NCBI GenBank assembly: GCA_038030265.1
Contig: CM075943.1
Location: 32,612,001 to 32,676,000, forward strand
Length of the DNA: 64,000 nt
Direction: 5' to 3'
Source: Corythucha ciliata
Lineage: Eukaryota; Arthropoda; Insecta; Hemiptera; Tingidae
Each line of letters begins with the position of its first letter. The stretch's first letter is position 1. Of this stretch, positions 21,998 to 32,399 are shown one piece after another. The translations under genes were made by a program, and so were the position numbers. The notes beneath the pieces were generated by a model that had not been told where the DNA came from, made no database searches, and saw only the letters and a list, made by a program, of their open reading frames with translations.

Positions 21998-23785
21998 TCA
22001 AGCGCAATCATTGCATGTTCGGTTAGTCACGGAGTGGCCATCACATGTGGGCAAATCACACGTATCACAGTATAAACGGGTCTTCTTGTCATGCGATCGA
22101 GGGCAAATATGGCACCGGCCTTTAGCAGCAGCTCGTTTTCTTGACGAAGATTTTTCCTCGACAGGGTACCCAAGCATATCTGAAAACGTTTATATCATTC
22201 AATATCAATTAAGTTGAGGACAAAGTAAGGAAATGTACCTCGCATGATTTCTTTTAAGCCACGCCTTAATTTTTCATTTTCGAATCGAACTTTCATTTGA
22301 GGGCTGAGCAATTCCCAGCTTAGGTCGTGTAAGAATTCTCTTCGTGCCAGGTTTGTTTAGTTTGAACAAAATCATGGCATTAATTCCTGCCTGGTCTAAA
22401 ATTCCAGCGAAGAATCGCATGGGCCACCTTCGTGTACCCCGAGCAGTAGTGTATTCGTGACACAATTGGTCAAAAGTGTCAGTCCCTCCTTTTGTTCTGT
22501 TGTAGTCCAAAATTAGATTTGGTTTGTGAGATTCTTCGTCTATTTCAACAGAGTCGTGCATCGTAGAAAGCAGTAAAACAACTTTGTTTTTTTTAGGCGC
22601 AAAGGACACCAATGTCTTATTGCCAGAAAAACACGACTTTACCGTCCCAGAATCCTCTTTTTGAAGAAAGGAAGGGGGTATCTCTCGCTTATTTTTCCGT
22701 AAGGTACCCAGCATAGTGATATTATGGTCCTTCAACATCATGTCGAATAAAGGTATGGAGGAAAACCAGTTATCAACTGTGATATTCCTTCCAGTCCCGT
22801 GAATACTTTGTGACAACTTTCTCACGAAATAAGTTGGAACAGGCTCACTGTTGTCAGTATGAACTTTACCGGTGTATGGAATTGCATCTACCATATACCA
22901 AGTGCGCGCATCGTTCATCATTAGAATTTTCATTCCATATTTGTCTGGCTTGGACTGCATGTAAATACGGAATGGACAGTTTCCTCTGAAGCTCACTAGT
23001 TGTTCGTCAATTGTACTATATTCAAAGGGTGTGTACAACGAGCTGCATTTAGATATGAAGATATCCCAAAGTTTCCGAATAGGAGCAAATTTATCGACGA
23101 GCCTCCTTTCTTTTCTCGTAGTGCGATCATCGAAGCGCAGGCAAGCAGTCAAAAATTTGAAGCGCTGGAGAGAAAATAATGCTCTATACATTGGCGGTCC
23201 AAACCTTGCGCTGAACAACTCTTCTAAATTTATGTGGACAGCCTTTTGAACACCCATAAAGTAGAGGAGGCCCAGATAAGCTTTTATTTCTACTTCTGAC
23301 GTCAATGAATGATATGACTGTAACAATGTTGCTAAGTTCCGGCGGCGAGATATCTCCTCATTTGTATGGACAACAATCAGCTCTAGGACGTCATTTGTGA
23401 AAAATAATGACCAAGACTGAATGGGGCTCGTTCCATTTTTTCCCTCGCCCTTAGGACCTGGAACATTGTTGACTATATTTTTCTGAAGGCGCCGGCCACG
23501 ATTAGTTTTGAGTGGTTCCTTCGACCAATTTGTTTTTTTATCTTTTCCGAGCAGCATATTAGTCTTCTTTTTTCCCCGAGTTGGTTCATCGTCGTTGGTA
23601 GGATCGAAAATCGCATCTTCTTCGCTGTTTGAATCTTCCTGAATTTCAACATTATCGACTTCTGCATCACTGCCTCCTGATGCTACGTCTATTGGGATAT
23701 CGTCTGAGTCTGAGTCTTCATCATTGACAAGCTCATGCATAATTTGGTAGATTGACCATTTTTGACCATCGACGTAATACTCCAT
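21998..23785 (-). pseudogene. piggyBac transposase, two exons, one frameshift
   Basis: The likely start is 23785 (MEYYVDGQKWS), though an open frame extends back to 23926. An acidic N-terminal region is followed by the DDE_Tnp_1_7-type domain, with catalytic Asp in STIDEQLVSF, NITVDNW and LILDYNR. Near 22345 a frame shift is needed to continue into FLHDLSWELLSPQMKV and LRRGLKEIMR. A 59-bp GT-AG intron (22180-22238) follows. Exon 2 (22179-21998) encodes the Cys-rich zinc domain GRCHICPRSH, LYCDTCDLPTCDGH, CNDCA and stop. The enzyme cuts and pastes at TTAA. The single frameshift probably inactivates this copy. Confidence 0.88.
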
Positions 23786-24011
23786 GTCGCCGTAATCTAT
23801 GAAGAAAGGGAGAGAGAAAACAAATGCCACAGAGGCTGCGCACAATGCCTGCTCAAGACCTGTATCTTTATTATAATAACACAACATGAGAAAAAGCGAC
23901 TCTAAACAATAAAATGAGAATAGCACACAATGGTTACTAAAATTCTATTTCCATTTTTTGAGTGGCGACGTTGCATGGTTGATAATTATTTTAGTAGCGA
24001 AATTGTCTCCC

Positions 24012-24140
24012 GCGAGATTCATTGAGGATTTACTTACCCAAAACCGGTTTTCGGCCTCCATTATGCCAACCTTAGTGGACTTGGGACCACTGAGGATGGC
24101 CTAATCAAGGCTGAAAACCGATTTTGAGCAATGAAAACAG
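24012..24140. repeat. Hairpin repeat with CCGGTTTT arms
   Basis: AAAACCGGTTTTCGGCCT pairs imperfectly with AAGGCTGAAAACCGATTTT. The AAAACCGGTTTT word recurs near 34510 in a different context. It probably marks a dispersed repeat of unknown type. Confidence 0.45.
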
Positions 24141-25315
24141 GTGAGAGACAATTTAATTGCCAGAAGATTGCAATTCAATACCACTCCATGATACACATTG
24201 TGACATTGCTTTATTTTCTACATTATGTCTTTCCAGAAAGTGACATTACACGCGAAAAAATAATATTTAAAAGCTTGGCATATTCAACAGCATTATAACT
24301 AGCACGAACGAATCAAAAAGCTCTTACCTGATGAAGAATGTAACGAAGTCACACTGGGGTCCAAAGAGACCCCTTCAAGAAAAAACTCTAACGTACAAGT
24401 CACACTGGGGTAAAAACGGTCCCAGCACTACTTAAACTCATACAGTTTGAAACCGGGTGTCAAACTGATATCGCCATCCTGCTTTATCTATTATCAACAC
24501 TGCCAAGATAAATTACCTGAAACGGAATTGGCGGGAAAAAATTCCTCTCGGAGCTGTATCTAAAACAGATATTATTGGGGTCCAAAACTACCCCAGTGTG
24601 ACTTCCTAGGGTTAAGAATCACACGGAAGCGACGGTGAACGTTAGCATAGTATCTGGACCATCGGTGGCCTTTTCAAACTCACAGACCCAATGGACCCAA
24701 TCAACACAAGTCCACGGTCGACGGACCCCTCAGCTCATCCTGCCTACAATGCCGTAATGATTTTGCGACTGAAATACTGTAATAATAATAAAATTGAAGA
24801 AATCATCATAAACCTAATTAATATTAATATAATTCTTCCAGTTTCAAATATTTATTGCCTCAATTCGTTGAAAAAAGAAAAATTCTAAAGTCAATCTCAT
24901 TCGTTCTGAAGCTGTCAATTGGAAAACTACGAATCTCCGGTTGACGACCGCTGATCTTGATCATACATCCAAAATAGATACAGGAAAATAAATTAAAAAA
25001 AGGCTCTACCAGTAGTGTTTGGCTTTAGAAGGGTTTAGAGTGGGATTTGCGAGCTGCACTAGTGGAAAAAAGTCTAGTAAAATTGATCAGAACAATACTG
25101 TCCGCATAAAATAAGAGAGAATAAAACATAATCTTTAACCACAACCTGACACTTTTATTCACCAGACAGCCTGGGAGCCCGCCCGTGAGGCAGAGCCTCG
25201 ATCCGAACAGGCCTCTTCAGGCCTCACGGCCCTCCCGGTGGGTGAAATCGGCACAATCGTTTAAAAAATCAAAAATCCCATTTTCGGACAAATTAAAGGG
25301 GGCCTGCAGCTACTC

Positions 25316-25483
25316 AGTAGGGTTATGGCGGAAACCGGCCGCATTGGCTTGCGGATAGCGTGGCCCGGACTCATAAACCACAGCCAGGTAAAATTGCACA
25401 ACAAGCTGCCGACAAGAGCGATGCTTCTGGGAGTGCGAACGTTCAAGAAGTGGCTGAAGAACTTTTCAATGGTCAACGCGTAA
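25316..25483 (+). pseudogene. C-terminal RT tail of a non-LTR retrotransposon
   Basis: The translation reads RIAWPGLINHSQVKLHNKLP and ends VRTFKKWLKNFSMVNA before a stop at 25481-25483. This is the usual C-terminal block of CR1/Jockey-type RTs (NxLP ... FKxxLK). Only the last 55 codons remain, so it is a 5'-truncated copy. Confidence 0.7.
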
Positions 25484-25573
25484 AACGCGTTCCGTCCGAG
25501 TTCGATTAGGCAGTCTTTACTTATTGATTTAATAATCCTGTGACGATGCTATACAACAATTGTTGGAACGTGC

Positions 25574-25609
25574 TAATAAATAATAATTATTATTATTATT
25601 ATTATTATA
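25574..25609 (+). repeat. (ATT)n tail of the truncated non-LTR fragment
   Basis: AATAAATAATAATT followed by about eight ATT units, 90 bp after the stop codon. It is comparable to the tail at 1138-1169. Confidence 0.75.
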
Positions 25610-27870
25610 CACTTCTCACTGTTGATAGGTGACTTTTCTATCGACCAGCGGAACGGTGACGAAATAAACGGGCACTTGATTATGATCAAGCTTTCGATCT
25701 AATTTGAAATCTTCTTAAAGACCTGATTGGCATATAGATGAACAACACATAAGGTCAACAGCAAAGTAAATTAAAAAAGCAAGCGATATGAGTGCATACC
25801 TGGTCGATAATTCCAAAAGAACGAATATAGCAACATAATAAGTGTCCTCCTACGTCGCAAATTAAAAACTAGATACCCTTGGTCCACTAAAGCCAAAGAA
25901 CCAGATACACGGAATGCACAAAACAGGTCGGATGAGTGAAGGTTGGGTGTGTCGTGAAAGAGATAAGGGGATCTGAGCACAAGTGCTCAGTGTTTTTCGA
26001 ACACATCGGATTATCCGCCGATGTGCCGAGTAATGTCATCCATCGCAATCGCGAATCGCATTTTCACTTCATTCTAGCTGAAAAAGCAAGCCTTAGCCGG
26101 CCAATCAAGGCATGTTTAGACTTGGCATCTACTTACCCAGTTCACTTTGAGTTAGGTGCCTGGGAGCTTCAAGTTCGACGATTTCAGTACAACTGAAGAA
26201 TCTTCGAACAATCGTATTCGATTTACCAGAGACTTATCCTTATAATTGGAGACAAAGATTTATTAGGCGATCAAGGTCCTATGGGACCTTATTACGGTGT
26301 GACTCACAGTTGTCGCTGTCATGCTACGGTTTTCTTGCACTTCTATACATTTTCTGGGGCAGTGGGGTCATGCGATTTGTCCCAGTCTTTTTCGTTGGGC
26401 TAGGAACCGGCTGTTTTAGGCAGGCATAAGTCACGCTCGTGCCTCGTATTAGGTACTTTGATAAAATTATCCAAAACTTCGTGAAGTATGACCGGTGTAA
26501 ATTCATGAGATGAGATTTTAAAAGGCGTTTTGACGACTTTTTGCGAATGTGACGTCTTCTTGAGGAGGGCTACGTGGCCTCTGCACCACTCATTCCAGAT
26601 ATGCGCCCTTATATTTCATAATATCCATATCCAATCATGGTATGGGACGACTAAAGAACGCAGTATCAGGGGGAATAAGTTTCTGAGGAGAACGGGAAAC
26701 CAGACATGCACAGCTGCTGCACTCCATACAGTGTGAAAGGCTGAAAGCGAAGAGAAAGAGAAAACGGAACATATAATTAACCTCGCCACCCTTTCATGTT
26801 ACTAACGACTCCGTCATGCGCAGAGAAAACGATTGCTACGAGACTTCGTGTGGTCACTTCCTTCAGCTTTTGTCCCCCTTTGTCATTATGTTCAAGTTTG
26901 ATGTTTCATCAAACCGTTATGAAGAATTATGGAGCCATCGGACAGAGCACAATTACATTCGCCCTGCATTATATAGACTTGTGAGGCCTCTTGAGCCCAG
27001 TGGACAAAATAATTGTTGAGTCTCATCTCACCTCAGTACGACGATTAATTGCCAGAAAAAAGTTGAAGTAGGTGGTGACCGAAATGCCGGTAGCAGATAT
27101 TGAACTGGATATAAAGCGTTTCTCACTGAATATGGCCACAGTTTAAGTCACGTGAAATTATTTTCAAGTTGCGTGGATTAGAAAATTAATTAAAATACAT
27201 TTCACTTCGTCACCTCACAAGAAAAATAACTCTGACTTGATAAATTGATAACAGACAACTGCAAACAACAAAAAAGCGGTTCGCATATGGATAATGATAT
27301 AGCTCATAGTAATAGTGGTACTATCTGTAGTGAGCAATTATCCCAACCCCAGATTGGTTACACGTTATCACCACGAGCTGAATGACTTGGTTTTCCATAT
27401 GACTTTGGTTACCACTTTTGGAGAAATGAAATCCAATTTGAGTAACAAGACAATTATGGCCGATTTCACCACTGAGAGCTAAGGTTCGAGTTAGGGTTAT
27501 CTCAGAGTTAGTGAAAAAAAACCGTTTCACCACTTCGAGTTAGCATTAATCTTAAGGTTAACAGTAGGAACTTCGTCTCTTAACCCCTGCTTAACCCTGT
27601 TGGTGAGTTTCATCATCGAAAGTTAGAGTTTGAGTTACGGGTAACTCCGAGTTTTTTGAAAAAATGTGTTTCACCACTCGGAATTTGGCTTAACCTTCGG
27701 GTTACCAGGGTGGTTAACTCCCAGATCTTATTCTCTACTTTTTCTTGGGAATAACTCGTTGACTCGGACATAACCTTGTTTCTGACCAAAAGCATACTTT
27801 TTCGGTGAAGCATATTTTTAGTTCTTCCTTGAAAATAACTGTTTAAATAACCCGTGTAAAAAGAGTGAGA

Positions 27871-28094
27871 ATGGAACATCGTTCATTTGCGTTCGAATTA
27901 TTAAACGATGATGAAGACGATGACATACAAATGATAATTCAGCTGTAAAGACGACCAAGGGTATTCAAGAAGAGAATCAGCTACCTAAATTACTATGACG
28001 AGATTGATTTCAAAACCCGTTTTCGTGTGTCAAAAGCAACCTTCAGGCCAGTCTTGGAAATGTTTGAAGGTGAAATCACTCCACCTTCAGAAAG
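27871..28094 (+). pseudogene. Harbinger transposase, N-terminal exon with a stop codon
   Basis: Starts MEHRSFAFELLNDDEDDD. TAA at 27946-27948 interrupts it, and the same frame goes on with KRISYLNYYDEIDFKTRFRV and SKATFRPVLEMF, the start of a HARBI1-like transposase. It ends at a good splice donor (AAAG then GTAAGG at 28095). Confidence 0.75.
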
Positions 28095-28164
28095 GTAAGG
28101 CATATATTTTCATATTCCAGCCACATTATTTTCGAACATTATTAAGCTTTCGTTTAAGGGGTAG

Positions 28165-28420
28165 TACTCCGCGTTACGTAAACTATCGCCTCATTTCTGT
28201 ACCAATCCTGGATTTCAATGCTTCTGCACTGCAACTGTAAAATCCACGTAGAATTTCACCTTGAAAATGCACTCTCTATCGTTGACTTATGTAGGAAAGG
28301 AAAATCGTACACACGTGCGGAATTTCCTGGAGATTTATATGAGACCTTTAAATCCAGGACTGGTGCAGAAATACGGTGATAATTTACATAAAGCGAAGTG
28401 AGCGAGGTAAGATTAGAGGG
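28165..28420. repeat. Foldback inside the Harbinger intron region
   Basis: CGTAAACTATCGCCTCATTT and the following CCAATCCTGGATTT pair with AAATCCAGGACTGGTGCAGA and the ATAATTTACATAAAGCG that follows. The arms are about 45 bp with mismatches. Confidence 0.65.
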
Positions 28421-29043
28421 GGATCGAGGAAACACGTGTACAACTCCCCCTTTCGTTGTCAATAAATAATTAAATACCTTCAAAAGAGTACCCAAGTGCC
28501 GTTAGTCCTTGGCCCTTATTGGCCACCGTCCCTCCTCCTAGGGATACTTGTGCACATATTAAATTACTGGGGTATAAAAGCGGAACTGTAGCTGATAGTT
28601 TGGTCGAGCTCTTTATCCGTTCAAACGCTCAAAGAAAGTGGAAGTGTGAACACTAGACGATTCTGAGTCGGCTGACGAAAGTCCAGTCTACATAAGACGC
28701 AAGGGCGCCTTCGTGGAACGCAAAAGAGAACGCTGAAATAGTTATACTATAGCAAAACACCAGAAATAAGTAATGTCTTGCGTCCTGCGGATGCGTCTCT
28801 GCATCTTATACAGACGGGGCTTTACATTATGAGGTCCGGACTCTATACATATACTCTGCTCAGTGGGCACACTAGAATTCAGCCCAAACAGACCAAATTA
28901 ACGGTCGACGATAAGTCCGCAGTGTTTCGGGATTGATTGGGGTTCAGTAATCGGTGAGGCATTTTTTAGTATAGAAATTTCATGTTTCGTGCTGATAGTC
29001 AATAAAAGGGAAAGAACGATGCAGTGGACTAGAGTATAGAATC

Positions 29044-29244
29044 AAGGCATTCAAAAGATGTGTCCGTCCACAGAATTTTATTTAATTGTACGAGACCGCG
29101 GTTTCGATGTTACTTCATCATCGTTAGGTGCTGACGAGTCAGGAGTTTACGGCGACTGAGCGACCGATGATGAAGTAACATCGAAACCGCGGTCTCGCAC
29201 AATTAAATAAAAATCTGTGGGCGGACACATCTTTTGAATTCCTT
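29044..29244. repeat. Hairpin with 80-bp arms
   Basis: The left arm 29044-29123 and right arm 29165-29244 are nearly perfect inverted copies around a 41-bp loop. The inner stem includes CGAGACCGCGGTTTCGATGT and its complement. It lies in the Harbinger transposase intron region and may be an element of its own or a duplicated terminus. Confidence 0.85.
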
Positions 29245-29407
29245 GAAGTGATGGTAGGGGGAAAGGAAAAAAGAGGAATATTTCCAACCCCCTTCTTGCC
29301 ACGACTAATGCGCTCAGCATAACTGTGTGACCATTAATAATTGCCATTACAACATTATAGAGAAAATAAAAAAGTAAAGATACGAGATACATAAATCATT
29401 TGTTGTT

Positions 29408-29800
29408 CCAGGAATAGAGCGATATGTGAAGCTTCAAAGCTGTACATGACGCTCAGATATCTTGCCACAGGCTCATTTTTATGGTCGGTTTCCGATTTCG
29501 CTGGAGTGAGCAGATCGTCGGCTTGCAGATACGTGGCACAAGTCTGCAGGTCAATAGCCAGACTGAGGCTGCGTTTCATTTCGTTTCCGAGGAATGAATA
29601 CGTGAAAAGGGAAGTAGCCGCAGACTTCTACACCATTGCTAGATTTCCTCGGGTGATAGGAGCTGTGGACTGCACGCACATAAGAATTCAATCTCCTGGC
29701 ATGAGACTACCCAGTTTGATCAAAACGTTATTAATCCATTCCAATCGTAATTATTTGGAACTTTTTAGGTGGTGGCGACGCGGAAACTTTTAGAAACAGA
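29408..29800 (+). pseudogene. Harbinger transposase, catalytic-domain fragment
   Basis: Following a splice acceptor (TTGTTCCAG), the frame reads EASKLYMTLRYLATGSFLW, then VSRSSACRYVAQVCRSIARL and RVIGAVDCTHIRI, which holds the first catalytic Asp. A second piece after an AG at about 29770 reads GDAETFRNRKAY. The parts with the later catalytic Asp and Glu are absent. This is the DDE transposase of PIF/Harbinger elements. Confidence 0.8.
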
Positions 29801-30227
29801 AAGGCATATGAAAAATTTAGAAGTAGTAAAGAGTATGGAGGAAAACCCGAGGGTTTGGTAACTCTCACTTTAAATTAGTGGTGAAACGGAAGCTCTCTTA
29901 ACTCGAAGGCACTCCAAACTCCAAGAGTTAACTAACCCACACTCCAACACCGGACCGATTGAAATCTACCCTAAGGATTTGACGATTTTTTTTTTTTTTT
30001 TTAACCCTGATATTTCGAGTTACGGGTAACTTGGAGTTAGTGACAAAAAATTGTTTCCCTTCTTAGAGTTAGTCTTAACCTTAAGGTTAGTAAAAGCTCT
30101 TAACCTCGAGACACCCTTAACTCCGAGAGTTAAGTAGTCCACACTTTAACTCCAACTTGGTGAAATCGGCCATTAGAAAATTATTTTTATTTTTTAGTAA
30201 ACATGTGTCGGGATTGTTTCCGCCACA

Positions 30228-31420
30228 AGCCCTACACGGGATGCCCACAGCAAACACCTAGTCACCCACATTTGGTCCTTAGGGTGCACTACAAGCCACC
30301 CTACTCCAAGAGAGGGGCCCTGAATCAAGGCCAACCTCCTTGCTGGGGTCGTCTCAACGACCCAGGACGTCAAATACCCATCCCGCCGGCCTACCCTGTA
30401 AATTGGTCCAGTGCCCAATTCCTCTTCAATAGGGACCCCAAGGTGGAATCGCAGCGTCTCACAGAGGCGCTTTTGATCCCAATCTCTTGGGACTCCAGGG
30501 AGGACGAGCCTCGGTCTCATGACCGGTCTTCCAGTGACCGTTATGCCGGCCCCCCTGAGGGCCCCGGCAACGGCCTCGACGTCCCCTGCCTCTTCCTTCA
30601 TTTTGAGGAGGACTGTGCCGGCTCTCGTGACCCGAACACACCTAACCCCTCCTCTCTAGCTCACCCGGGCATATGGGAGCGAAGCCAGCGGCGTAACCTT
30701 GGACCCTCGCTCTACCGGGCCCCCTTTCGTCCAAAGGGCCGACCGAATTTCCCTCCTTATCTGTGCCGCCGTTTTTTAACGATCCCGGTGGTTTTGCGGA
30801 GACCTCTTTATTAACGGGAGGCCCTTTAATACATCTTCGGCTTCGCCCGCCTCGTTTTCCGGCGGACCTCCACAAAGCCTCCTTCCGCATCCGTGTTCTT
30901 ATCTGTGGTCTCACCAGCCGAGGCGGACGTAGATGCCTTCAGTTGGGCCACCCTCTTCGGGGCCGCCGCGGCGACCAAAGAGAACGACTGAGACTTCCCC
31001 CTGCCCCCAACTGGGGTCCCAGTCTGTCCACCCGCTCCCTATCAGACCCCTCGGCGCCCATAAAGGAATTATCACCCCTCCTCCACCATCTCCAGTGAGT
31101 GGGGCAGGCTTACCCGAGATTTCTCCAGTTCGGTCAGTCTTGCAGATAATGGTCTTGACCGCCCTTTCTACCGAAGCCTCCACCCGAGGCTGACAGGGCA
31201 GCAGCCAGCGCGGGCCCTATCTCCTCAGCCAGCACTTCCACTTCCTACATCGGCCAACCTCGTAAGGACCACAGACATCGCCGCCTCTCACTCTCTCTCT
31301 CTCTTTTTCTTTAAAAACAGCAGAATGAGCCTCAACAAAAGCCAACCTAGAGTTTATAGGACCCTGAGGGCCCAAATTTCCAGATGGTTCTAGGTTCATG
31401 TGTTTAGAAAGTTAACTGAA
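30228..31420 (-). pseudogene. R1-clade ORF1 fragment
   Basis: On the - strand several frames together resemble R1-type ORF1: a basic, proline/glycine-rich N-terminal half, then RPRLVLPGVPRDWDQKRLCE, GTGPIYRVGRRDGYLTSWVV and ETTPARRLALIQG, the conserved block before the zinc knuckles. It is cut at 30228 where the gypsy 5' LTR begins. The 203-residue + strand frame here is its antisense shadow. Confidence 0.75.
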
Positions 31421-32399
31421 TTTACCACTTCTTTCGGTCCATAAGAAACTTGTCGATCCACGAACTTTCTCTCTTTTTTTCAACGAATAAATAAGCCTGT
31501 GAAGTTAACAATTTTAATGAGTCAACCCCGCTAAATTTTTCAGTTCAAGGCCGTGAAATGATAATTGGATGAGCTGCAATGTCCCTCCCCCTCCCCCCCC
31601 ACGATTCGGCCCAGGGCGTGAATATTAAGTTTGACTATTTTCAGGGTACGAAACATCAGTTTAGTCTATTTTCATTAAGGTATTTCAGCCTTTTTAAAAG
31701 ATATGAATCGCCAGTTTTACCGTTTATTGAATGTTGACACTTTTGAGAAGTGCACGCTATACATTTTTACGATGATCAAAAAGTGATTTATTGCGTGGCT
31801 CTTCCAAGACATCAAATTACTTCTAATCTGTCAAAACAGCACTTTATGTGTGGGGGGGGGGCAAGAGTAAAAATTAAGTGAAGTTATCTGAGCTTTAAGA
31901 AAATTTGTAAACACTTTGAATAATTCATATTTCAATTGCCGACAAGTATAAGTGCTCAAATGAGCGTTACGGTTTCTTTTCAATGGAAACTCGTATATAT
32001 CTCGTTAAAGAGTGACACTGACGACCTCACTAACAAGTTAGCAACAGTCAACCCCACCCACCACAGTCGTCAATACGAAGAGGGAATGTGACACAGTTTA
32101 TTGACCGTTAAGGATGCTGTGAGAAAAGAGGATGCGTCATCTTGAAATTTTATAGAAAAACAAATTAAAACGTGACGGCAACAGTAGACCAAAATTTAAG
32201 CACACGTGACCTTTATTAATTTAGTTAGATTTCCCTAAATTGTGCTATCATCACGGTTTATTCCAAATTCAATGTAATCTCCTCTTTTAATCTTCTTATT
32301 TGCCTGTTTTAGTCGATCGCGTTCCAAATTAAGGAGTGATTATCATTATGTCAGTTTTGAAATCAATCAAATTGCACTAGTTAAGGACGGAATCCCAGA
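31421..32399. other. Sequence upstream of the beta-mannosidase gene
   Basis: About 980 bp between the R1 remnant and the start codon. No convincing TATA box or other promoter element can be chosen by eye. A G run lies near 31850-31861. Confidence 0.5.

Larger units (their letters stand above)
20035..24611 (-). mobile_element. piggyBac-like transposon
   Basis: The right end reads GTGTGACTTCCTAGGG and is followed by TTAA (24612-24615), so the terminus is CCCTAGGAAGTCACAC next to the TTAA target, as in piggyBac. Subterminal copies of GTCACACTGGGGT lie at about 24350, 24396 and, inverted, 24588. A related GCACACTGGGGTCCC lies at about 20095 on the left. The left tip is not clear: a TTAA at 20034-20037 is the best candidate. 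It encodes a piggyBac transposase and was split by a 1.3-kb element at 20613-21920. Confidence 0.8.
17334..27407. mobile_element. hAT-like element D, 10 kb with nested insertions
   Basis: The element is flanked by the exact 8-bp duplication GTTACCAC (17326-17333 and 27408-27415). The ends match in inverted orientation at 28 of 33 positions, beginning CAAAGT and sharing GAAAACCAAGT and ATTCAGCTC. Removing it rejoins the gypsy leader next to the 5' LTR. Its terminus shares CAAAGTCATATGGA with element B at 46641-48684. No hAT transposase was recognised, so it is probably non-autonomous. Its native sequence (17334 to about 20034 and 24616-27407) is mostly foldbacks and unassigned DNA. Confidence 0.8.
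24616..27407. other. Right arm of hAT-like element D
   Basis: This arm starts after the piggyBac TTAA and ends in the element's right terminus. It contains a non-LTR 3' fragment (25316-25609). No other coding region was recognised: the short ORFs at 25936-26196 and 26530-27019 show no family motif. Confidence 0.55.
27457..30172 (+). mobile_element. PIF/Harbinger element, internally damaged
   Basis: Perfect 15-bp termini TGGCCGATTTCACCA are flanked by a TTA duplication (27454-27456 and 30173-30175), the PIF/Harbinger signature. Both subterminal regions carry repeats of GAGTTAGGGTTA, GTTAACYC and TTAACCTTAAGGTTA type. Inside are transposase pieces at 27871-28094 and 29408-29800. They are separated by two foldbacks, and the second half of the catalytic domain is missing. 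Confidence 0.88.
13264..30227 (-). mobile_element. CsRn1-type Ty3/gypsy retrotransposon split by two DNA transposons
   Basis: The element is reassembled from three pieces: 13264-17333 (3' LTR, pol, gag and part of the leader), 27416-27456 (end of the 5' LTR) and 30173-30227 (start of the 5' LTR). Without insertions it is about 4.2 kb. The two 90-bp LTRs begin TGTGGCGG and end TCTCCA, and differ at one position by eye. Excision of the hAT-like element in the leader restores a primer-binding site, TGGTAACTCCGACGTGA, complementary to a tRNA-Trp-like 3' end, as in CsRn1/Kabuki elements. The flanks AGGGCT and AAGGCT may be a diverged target duplication in the host R1 copy. Confidence 0.82.
27419..30227 (-). 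repeat. 5' LTR of the CsRn1-type gypsy, split by Harbinger
   Basis: The outer parts 27419-27456 and 30176-30227 together match the 3' LTR at 13264-13353 with one difference. The interruption (27457-30172) has TTA on both sides. Confidence 0.85.

Noticed and set aside
21993..22217. A 74-codon + strand frame
   Set aside because: It is antisense to the piggyBac Cys-rich exon on the - strand.
30203..30814. A 203-codon + strand open frame
   Set aside because: It lies antisense to R1-type ORF1 text (RPRLVLPGVPRDWD, YRVGRRDG) and has no family motif. It is a shadow frame in GC-rich DNA.
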